Source: Durusdinium trenchii (Eukaryota > Sar > Dinophyceae > Suessiales > Symbiodiniaceae). Taken from it: a DNA stretch of 64,000 bases. A model generated the notes under the pieces. The model was not told the DNA's origin. It searched no databases and saw nothing but the letters and a program-made list of their open reading frames with translations. The stretch spans positions 170,200-234,199 of the forward strand of contig CAXAMN010003781.1 of the NCBI GenBank assembly GCA_963970005.1, in the 5' to 3' direction. A program made the position numbers and the translations under genes. Below are positions 52,994 to 62,700 of the stretch, in pieces (positions within the stretch are counted from its first letter, which is position 1; every line of letters begins with the position of its first letter).

Positions 52994-55505
52994 TTATCCA
53001 GAGAGGTGTTCTGCACGAAGGGGGAAGACCCAGTCGTGATAAAAGGCCCACACTGCGGCTGAAGATGCACAGAAACTCTTTGCTTCAGTGTCTGCAAGGA
53101 AGCAGCATTCCTCGATGTTGACTTTTCGTGGATCATGCGTCAGCTCGTTCCGCATGTAGGTGCACAGAAACCTTCTACTGTGAGATGTTTCCATGGCCGC
53201 TGGCAGCAGCGGTATATCAGCGGAGTTGAGCAGCCAATTCTTCGCACAGTACTCAAAACTGATGTACTGTAGTGTGTTTCCTGCTCGTGGTTTCTTCTGA
53301 GGGGAAGCAGGCCACCAGAAATGAAGACCTTTAGCACGTCTTCTATCAGGCCAGCGCCCCTACGAGCCTCGTCGAAGCTCAGCATCATGCAATGGAAGAA
53401 AGCGTGACCCTGTTGCTGGAATTCTCTCTCCACCTGGCCGTATTCAGATTTAAAGGGCCTGGGATTGAACGCATGGTCATTATCAAAACAACGGTTGATT
53501 CTATCTCTTGCTCTGTCTTGAACATGCGGTTGGGAGAGACGGTCATCTCTAAGGTCATATCAGCACAAGCTCGTCGTCTTTGTAAACAAGAACACGGTGT
53601 AAAATTCAATAATAGGTGGCGCGGAAACAAAGCCCAAGCTCAAACAGCGTAACCCATTTCCTAAGTGCGTCTGCTGTTCTCTTCAAAACCCTCAAGGCTG
53701 CAAAAAAAAGGAGCCCATGCCTGCAAAAGAGAGCACGCAGGGTTTGCAAAGCCAGTGCCAAAAACAGCCTGCATCAAGTCCACTAGCACCATACTCTTGC
53801 CATCAGCCCCTCCACCGACAACACAGTGCATGATCTCTGGCTGACGTCTTCTAGATACTGCCAGGGCTATTTGTGCCAGAAGGATGTGAAGCCCATTTGT
53901 CTTCGCAAAGGTGCTCAGGAGAAGCGCGGCCAGGCGTTCTCGTGCATGATCCGGGGCTTTCCAAACAAGAGGGGCTGGAACAAGGACATAGCAGCCTCTT
54001 CGTGGATCTTTCTTCATTTGGCGCACTTTCCCCGCAGAAGTCGAAAGATAACCTGCAGAGGATCGATAGTTGGCTGTGCCGTGGGAAAGGGAGCCTCATA
54101 TATCAGGCAATGTGAGGTGCGTCTGACAGCGTCCCCGCGGAATGAAAACTATCGTGGCGCGGGTACGACTTACTAGCAAGCCAGCAGCAATCCAGAAGCA
54201 GCAGCATGTCAGCAGCAAAGCCGTGACGACTGACAACTGTCAAAGGATCTTTCCATCTCACTGGCAGCAATGCAATTCTCAGAGGTATTGTGTTTAGGAC
54301 ACCCCCCCCCATCGTTTTCCGATGAAAAATTGAAGACATTGGCTGTATGCGACACAGAAGTTCAAGCTACATGACGTAGTTTTGTCTTTTACTCCTATGA
54401 ACCCTTTGATTATGCGTTCGACTTGCAACATACAGGGAAGTAACGTCCGTTAATGTGCGTTGGTGTACTAGGGCAGTGACAATCCAAAAAAGCAATACCG
54501 GGCTTGCGCTTGCTATCCATCTTGGAATCACTCCAGCGCATGAAGTTACGGACAAGTGTTTTGGAGTGGTCTGCCAACTGCTTCCGGAGATCACGGGCAA
54601 GTTCTGCCAGTCCCAGCCACCATTGCTGCGAGCGCTGCTCAGGCTTGGCTCTGCTTACTTCTCCAAGCTGCCACTCTAGCAGTGGCCGCTCATCAGCCAA
54701 AGAAAAAACGACTTTGAGTTCCCAGACCACTGCAGCGAAGTCCCTTGGAACTTGGTTACCTTGGCCGTGCGCAGGGTGTGCAGAACAAGAATCTGACATT
54801 ACAGGTCCAACATGAAAACTACTGGCTATCTGCAGAACCTAGGCTGTAGAATGCCAACCAAAAAGTCTGTACCAGTACCAGATATGCCTGCTAGGAACGG
54901 CCAACGGCCTGCACGAAGTAAGCTTGGGCTCGCCGTAAGGCCATGGTGAGAAACTCTAAGTCGGCAGCCGTCAGGGTGCCGCTCGAAGAAACTTGCCATG
55001 CCCCCTCTGCATAAGCAAACAATTTCTCTCCATGCGTTCTATACTTTTCTCCGAGAAGCAAAGTGAAGGCTTTTGTTTGAAGAAGCTCGGACTTTCCGTC
55101 ATCTGCACACTGGTCCAATAGCAACAGGGTAGCTTGCGCCGCAGCACGGCGTTGCTGCCAATCATCAGAGAGGAGTTTGTTGGTCCAACCAAAGGCATTG
55201 TCTATCTTATCCCGCAGGAGATCCATCGTGTCACTGAGACTCTTTGCCTGTCTTTCTTTGTCAACGGATAAGCTGAGATCTCTATTCTCGAGCGGGCCTA
55301 ACATATCCATGCCCTGCGGTTTCCACAAGGAGGAAACCGGTGCAAAGAATGCATCCTTTGGATGGTCGATGTTGCTCGCAGAAGAGATCTCCGACGCCGT
55401 CAGCTCATACGGCAACTCTAGTCCAAGATGTACATGCGTCAGCACAGATTCGTCCACTTCTGCGGCCGCTCTGTTTCTATCATATTCGGTCGCAAAATCT
55501 TCCAT
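52994..55505 (-). CDS. SF3/D5-type helicase, several exons
   Basis: D5-type helicases unwind DNA for replication of viruses and mobile elements and are often joined to a primase. The parts on the minus strand are 55505-54891 (EKLFAYAEGAWQVS and SDTMDLLRDKIDNAF, a D5 N-terminal-type region), 54799 to about 54500 (WWLGLAELARDLRKQLADHS, GIAFLDC), about 54060-53661 with Walker A (HCVVGGGADGKSMVLVDLMQ), about 53530-53310 with Walker B (CMMLSFDEARRGAG, EDVLKVFISGG), and about 53230-52994 (IPLLPAAMETSHSRRFL, VWAFYHDWVFPL). The order matches the family from N to C terminus. CAG acceptors precede several parts (for example at about 54050 and 55528), so I read introns, not decay. No primase was recognised. 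Confidence 0.65.
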
Positions 55506-56717
55506 GGGGCCCTGGACCCTGGAGATTCAAAGATAAAATGGTGAGAAGTCCTGTGTGTTGTTTTGTTGTCCATCCAATGTCTGGTTATCATGCCAGTCTG
55601 TGGTGTATCTCTCTTCTCCTGTACGTTACTTTTGTTGCGCGGGATCATCTCCATTGTGCCGAAAATCTTCGATTGTTACACAACTGGGAATGATAAGTCT
55701 CTTATATTGTTAAGTGTCTGAGAAGTGTTAAGTGTTCTTTTAGTCATACGGAGTGTGATTGTCTCCACTCCAAAGATCCTGTTCTTTTCCAATTGTCTTG
55801 TATTGTTTACTTGTTGTGTTCAAAGTTGTCTTTTATTGTTTTAACTACTTGTGTGCCGCGTGGTCCGGAACTGTCCAACGAACGGCCCCCCCCCCCCGGT
55901 GGGTTCAACTCCCCCCTGGGACGCCTCTGGGACACCTCTCGGGCACCTCTTATGGCATCCACTTTGGTTTAACTCCTCCGGGATACGGTGCAACAGATTC
56001 AACAAGCTCACAGGTTCGTAAACACATCGGATGCATCGAATAGTGTGGCAAAGTCCAGCCACGCTTCCTTAATTATCGGGGACTTCAATTCTAAGGTTGG
56101 CTGTGTCATTGCTGTTTGTGTGTCTTACATGTTCACAACGTTTTACTTCATGAGCATTTGCCTCAATCCGGTTGATGTCCCACCAGTCCGGATGCACCCC
56201 TGCTAGCTTTCGTCACCTACCCTCGGCCTCAAGTAGCAATTGATGATCACAGGGGAGAAAGGAGTGAAGCAGAGAACAACAGCAAAAGAAATAATACAAA
56301 ATCAAGAAGAACATAGCACAAAAGCAACGAACTGCACACGGAAGAAAGGAGAAAAGGGCGAACCGGAAACGAATGTGGCGCAGATCCTGGCGTGCTGGCA
56401 AATCACCAGTTCTCTGGGTGCAACTACAGTGACACACAACTGCCACCAACCACCTTCTTTTGGGCGGAGCCTGACCAAAAAAGTTGTTCTTGGACTTAGA
56501 CTTTTGCAAGTTTTGGGCCCAGCCACGTGACACCAGAAAAGAGAGAGAAGAGAGAGTGTTGTTAAAACACAGTGCAAAGGTGTAAGCACTTCCACGTGTT
56601 AATTAGAAGATGTTCACAGTAATGGAATAATATGAAATGGAATGCCTATCGTTTGGTGAGTTCCATTTTTAGAATCACTGCTTTTAGGGGTCCAAGTGCT
56701 TCCGAACAATTTTGGTA
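55506..56717. other. Between minus-strand element and bioD; no recognised gene
   Basis: A run of 12 C lies at about 55888-55899, followed by repeated GGGACGCCTC / GGGACACCTC / GGGCACCTC units. A purine-rich tract lies at about 56240-56370. The minus-strand helicase 5' end and the bioD 5' end face away from each other across this stretch, so it should hold both upstream regions. No promoter motif is recognised. Confidence 0.4.
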
Positions 56718-59700
56718 ATGCTGGCCATACGGCCACACCTTCATGTGCGGCGCCATGCGCTGCAGTTTCTTCGGTTCCATTCCAAAGTAGTGACTTGCTC
56801 GGAGCTTTTGATCTACGGAGCCAACACTGATGTGGGGAAGACCGTGGTGAGTGCTGCTTTGTGCCATTATTTGATCACCAGAGGACATGCGGTGACCTAC
56901 ATTAAGCCTGTTCAGACAGGCAGTGAGACGGATGCCGACGCGATCTCCAGACTCTGCACCGCGGAAGGGCTCAGCAATATCGCGTTTGAAACGCTCTTTC
57001 ACTATCCCTCGCCAGAATCTCCAGCCAGTGCGGCTGAGAAAGCTGGAGTGACGGGGCAGGAGCTAGACCAAAGATAACCAAAACATACCAAAACGTGAGT
57101 CTCACCGTGGCCCACAGTTTTTCAACAGACACAGCTTCACTCTTACTCTTGGAGAAGCTGGGAGATGCGTTACGCATTCTTTTCCCCCAAGAATTTATAT
57201 TAATTTCCACCTGGCATGCTGTACGGCTCGCTTGATCCAGTGGGGCTAGAAGCACACAAATCGTTTTTCTTCGCGAGTGTGATTGTAGGCTTCACTTGGC
57301 TGCACTTGAGGTCATAGGCAAGAGCTTTTGGACATGCACGACCAACCAATGCGGTCACGTCCGCTCATGGATGGGCTCAAAACCATCAAGCCCATGGGGC
57401 TGTTCGGCGCGCGACAGTGAAAAGCTGCGGTCGCGCTGGGATTCGTTTTCCATGCAAAGCTACCCACAGTGGTAGCGGAGCATGGCTAGTGCCATGGCGG
57501 GGGCAACGGCTTCAGCGGCCGAGGCATCCGAGGGCGGCAGCACTTCGCCCGTTCAATCTCATGGAGGACGGGAACGAGATCTTCCGCCGGGCTTCGATGG
57601 AGGAGATCCGACCGCGTTCAAACGATATGAACGCGACATCAGGCTGTGGCAGTTCGATACCGACGTGCCCAAGTCCAAGCACGGGGTTCGCATGTTGAGG
57701 ACACTGACAGGACCTGCTCGAGCCGCCGCCGAGGAGGTTCCACTGGACGACCTGCTAGGAGAAGGGGGCAGTGCTGCGATCATGAAGAAGTTGAAGGAAC
57801 ACTTTGCCCCGTACCTCGAGAGTGCGCTCCCTCGAGCATTCGAACGTGCCGTGTACTCGGAGGCACGGAAGAGCAAGGAGTCACTCCAAGAGTACATCAT
57901 CAGGCAAGACGCCGCCTTCAAGGAGCTGAAGGATGAGGGGGTTCAGCTGGACGACATCGTGAAGGGTTACATCATCTTCAGGCACGCCAATCTGACCCAG
58001 GTCCAAGAAGATCAGGTCACCACGTGGACGGCCGGGAAATACAGCCGAGAAGAGGTAATCAAGGCTCTGAGGCGGCTGGAGAAAGTTCATCATGACAAAG
58101 GGAAGCACTACCTCACGGCCGACGACGAGGGTGAGGTCTATCACCTGGAGACGCCCGACGGCATCCCATTCGATGAGGACGAGGAGAACTATGTATGGGT
58201 CAACGATGGAGATTTAGAGTCAGAGGAAATCTTCGATGAGGCCGAACTTCACGAGGCCCTAGCCACCTACCAGGAAGTCAGACGAGCTCTTCGTGAACAG
58301 AAGGTGCAACGAGGCTGGAAGGGAAAGAACAAGAGCAAGGGCGGTGGCAAGTCCAAAGCGACAGGACCCTTTCGTAGCCAGTCCGAGGCTGGAAGCCGCC
58401 GGGTGCACATAGACATGCTCAAGCTGCGCACGAAGTGCGCTCGATGTGGACAGATCGGTCATTGGGCCAAGGAGTGCACCGGATCTCCCGATGCACACGC
58501 CCGCAATCGTAGCGTCGTAGCAGCGAGAAGGAGGCTGCCAAGACTGGATTCTTCGTGGCTAGCGAGAAATCCGAGACCTACGCGTGCTGGGAGGGCTTTG
58601 AGGACTCGTCCGTGTTCCATGTCACTCTAGGCGAATGTCTTCCAAACCGATGTACCACTCCGTTCATTGGAATTCAAACGGAGTCACAACAAGGGGTGGT
58701 AGACACGGCAGCTCAGTCTGGACTCATCGGTGAGAGGGCACTTCGTCGCTTGGAAGAAAGTTTGAAACCCCACCAGCTCAAAGGCCTTTGGACGGGGAAG
58801 AAGGCTCAGGCACGAGGTGTTGGTGGTGAGGCCCAGGTCATTGGTGTGATCGAGCTTCCACTCGGTCTTGGTGGAATCTCTGGCGTTTTGGAATGCACAG
58901 TGGTCAAAGAGGACGTTCCTTTGCTACTCCCCATCAGGCTTCTTCCGGACCTCCGGGCGGTAGTAGACTTGGGGAAAGATCAACTGGTGTTGAAAGAGAC
59001 GTGTACGATCCCCATGAACCAGCTACCCTCTGGACACGCTTCGATCGACGTTTTGGACTTCGGGACTACCGGATGGCAGTTACCTCGGGCAGCACACGGC
59101 GTCGGAAGAAGAGCAGAACAATTTCATCTGTGTGTGGTGCGTGATGAAGCCATGAGTGGAACGAGAGATCGACACGCCTGGAGCCCCAATCCCGACTGTG
59201 GACATCACCCACTGTGCCATGGAGCTGATGCGCCGCTTGCGAGAGATGGACAGCAAGGACCAGCAGGGCAACATGGAGACCACGGAGTCGGCACGGGGCT
59301 TGTTGCACTGGCGGTGCATGGGAAAAAGGATGCTGAACCTGGTCCGAGAGTCAGAGCAAGAGCCAAATGGTGCTGGTGGAGAATGACGAGGCGGAGGGCA
59401 TCGACCCGGAGGACTTGATCGACGGAGCTCAAGCTGAGGAGGAGAGGCTTGAGCGGATGCAACCCACCGCTGAGGCAGAGGAAGGGGCAGAAGGTGATGA
59501 ACGGGAGCAACAGCCCCTGCCGTGCGGAGTCAGCAGAAGAGAGAAGGACCTCATCAAGAAGCTGCGCGTGAACTTGGGGCATCCGAGCCGTCAAGACTTT
59601 CATCGAGCTCTGAGGATGTCAAGGGCGAGGCCGGAGATCCTAGCCTATGTGAAAAGGGAGTTCCACTGTGATCACTGTGAGGAGCATCAACCTCCACGGA

Positions 59701-62700
59701 GCGCTCGACCAGCAACAATCCCCAAGACCTATGCGCCCAATCGAGTGGTCGGGGTAGATGTGGTCTTCATGCCAGCTTTGAACCCCAGGGAGACGAAGCC
59801 AGTATTGAACATAGTCGACTGGGGAACGTGCTATCAAGCGCTGGAACCTGTGGAGGATATGACCTCTGATGCCATCTGGATGAGCTTTCTACGAGGATGG
59901 GTTCGAACCTTCGGCATGCCCGAGATGATCGCGATGGATCAAGGCCGGGAGTTCATTGGGAGCTTTGCGCAGAGAGCCTCAGAGTATGGCGGCTTGGTGA
60001 GAACTATTGGGGCTCGCGCTCCATGGCAGAACGGTCGCACGGAACGCCACGGAGGTCTAGCAAAGGGGATCTTCATCAAGACGGGCAACCAAGTCGGCAT
60101 TGCAAGTGCCATGGACTGGGAAGAATGTCTGAGGAGTGTGGAAGCCGCCAAGAACAGGTTATTCAATCGATCCGGCTACAGCCCAGCTCAGAGACAGCTC
60201 GGACAGAACCTTCGACTACCGGGCACCTTGGGAAGCGATGATCCCTTCGAGGTAGGCTTGATACAGGGTGGAGCAAATGAGGAGATGTCAAGGACCCTGG
60301 AGATCAGGCAAGCGGCACTCGAAGCATTCGTGAGGTACACGACGGAAGCCAGCTTGAGGAAGGCGTCGCAAGCTAAGTCCCGGGGAACAAGAACATTCGT
60401 CCCAGGCCAGATTGTCTATGTGTACCGGAAGCCACTTCCACGACGAGGAGCCGCTCCCGCTGGAACCAGAGCATGCTGGTGCGGTCCAGGCACACTGATC
60501 ATGTTGGACGGTCGCAATGCCTGGGTATCAATGAAGGGCGAGCTGTGGAAATGTGCTCAGGAGCAGATGAGACTTGCTTCGTCAGAAGAGGAGGAGGCCA
60601 TGAATCTGCTGAAGGAGGAGTTCGACGAGCTCAAGGAGCAACTGAGACGGGGCGAATCGAAGAGGGGGTTCAAGGACATCAGTCAATGGGAGAACCCAGA
60701 AGAAGAGGAAGAGCCTCCTGCACAACGAAGACGAATGGAAGAACCGGCTCCACCGGGTGAAGAAGCACTTCCACCCGCAAGCAATGAGGCTGGTGGAGGA
60801 GGATCGACGGTAGAAGAGGAGCCGGAGCAGGAGATGTCAGAGAACGCGGATGAGGATTCAGCCATCAACGTGCGCCCGGAACATCTGCAGGAGGCCACGG
60901 AGTCAGTCGTGAGGAATGAGAGACTGGATGGAACCCTTTCTAGGGGAAGAGGAGCCTATGAACCCATTCGCCGCAGACTGGCAAACATCAGGTGGCGTCC
61001 ATATGAAGATGAGCTATATGTCATGGACGAGGACGACGAGATCCCAGAGGAGCTTGAGAGAACGGAGTGCCATTGGCAAGTAGATCTGAAGAGGAGGAAA
61101 CTGATCTTCCATCACGGAGAAAACCGAACCAAGTTGTTCCACCCCTCAGAGACACGATGCCCTATTCCTTTGAGTTGCTTGTCTTCACAGCGGAGGACGG
61201 TGAGGCTGCACGAGGACGGAAGCAGGACGATGTGTCGTGGAGATTGGCGAAGGCCTAAGTCCTCACACGAAGAGTGCGGACCAGTTCGAGACTGGGTGGG
61301 CTACACGGAGTTCCACGTGAAGGCGAAAGTGAACCTCGAGAAGTACCACCAGATCTGGATGGCGAAGAAGAGCAGCGATGAAGTCAGGGAGGAGGACATT
61401 CCAGCAGAAGAATGGCCGCAATGGAGGGAGAGCGATGGAGCGGAATGGTCAAAGGTGGCCCAGACTGGCGCTGTGGTGGCGTTGAGTGAGGAGGAGTCGC
61501 TTGTGATCGAGAAACAGCTCAAGGAGGCAGGACTGAGCAGTAGGATACTGCCCTCTAAAATGGTGAGACGATGGAAGCCATCAGAGCAACCTGGCGTTCC
61601 ACCTTCCCGCAAATCAAGGTGGTGCATTCGAGGAGACAAAGATCCAGACCTGCTGAGCCTCAACCGCTATGCACCAACAGTGACTACTGCCGTGGTGAAC
61701 GTGGCGTTGCAGCTGGCGGCCAACAGAGGATTCCAAACCTACGTGGCCGACTTGAAGAACGCGTTCATGCCGTCAGGCAGGCTGGTGCGAGAAAGCGGGC
61801 GACTATTTTGCCGTCAACCCAAAGGAGGTCTACCAGGACTTAAGCCCGGTCAGCTGATAGAGATCATGGCTGGAGCCTATGGACTCGGAGATGCACCGGC
61901 TCACTGGCGCAAGAGTGTTCGAGGTGCCTTGCTGGAGTTGGGATATGAGCCGAGTGTCATGCATAGGAAGGAATGAGCAGGGCAACAGAGAGCTTGCAAG
62001 GCCTGGTGGTTGTGGAGGTGGATGACCTGCTGTGCATGGGCACCGAAGGCCACTATCAAGTGTTGAAGAAGCTGCAGGAGAAATTCACCTTTGGGAAGTT
62101 CGTGGACCTGAGGAGTCAAGAAGAAGGAGTGCCTTGGACATGGAGAAGTTCATCTTGGAGCGATTGCATCCTGTTCCATTCACCCTAAATGGAAGGAAGA
62201 AAGATGAGGATGCTACAGAGCAGGAGAAGAGTGATGCAAGAGCGTCGATTGGGGCATTGACATGGGCAGCCAAGGAGGGAAGACCAGACTGTGCGGCTGG
62301 AGCATCAATCATAGCAAGCTGTCTCAACAAACTCAAGGTCCAAGACGTCATTGACCTCAACAAGACGATCGAAGAGGCTAAGGTCCATGCGGACCTGACG
62401 GTGACGATTCAGCCAATCGAGGAGGAGAAAATGTGCGTTGGAGTGGTGACCGACGCGTCGTATGCCAATACTGAGGCCTACTCCTCGCAGGGCGGCTTTG
62501 GCATCTTGTGCTATGACGGAGAGCTTGAAAAGAATGGAGTGGGCCGAGGTAATCTGCTGTACTGGAAGTCCGCCAAGATCCACCGCATTGTGAACCCAAC
62601 GCTGGCGGCAGAAACCCAGGCTTTGGCAAAGGGGCTCCAGGAACTAGCCTGGAGTATCACAGTGTACAATGAGATGGCCGATCCCGAGTTCGACTTGAAG

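Larger units (their letters stand above)
47653..55505 (-). mobile_element. Large minus-strand element: helicase, putative polymerase, C2H2 finger, DDE-type transposase
   Basis: On the minus strand, against all host genes here, the order is SF3/D5-type helicase (52994-55505), putative polymerase (50569-51761), C2H2 finger (50119-50409) and transposase (47653-49504). The coding parts are split, partly by likely introns and partly by frame breaks. The combination suggests a DNA transposon, or an integrated virus-like element, carrying its own replication functions. No terminal inverted repeats or target-site duplications were found by eye, so the ends and unity of the element are inference. Confidence 0.6.

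Noticed and set aside
55880-55990. C-run and GGGACRCCTC units as a terminal repeat of the minus-strand element
   Set aside because: No matching inverted copy was found near 46.4-47.6 kb.
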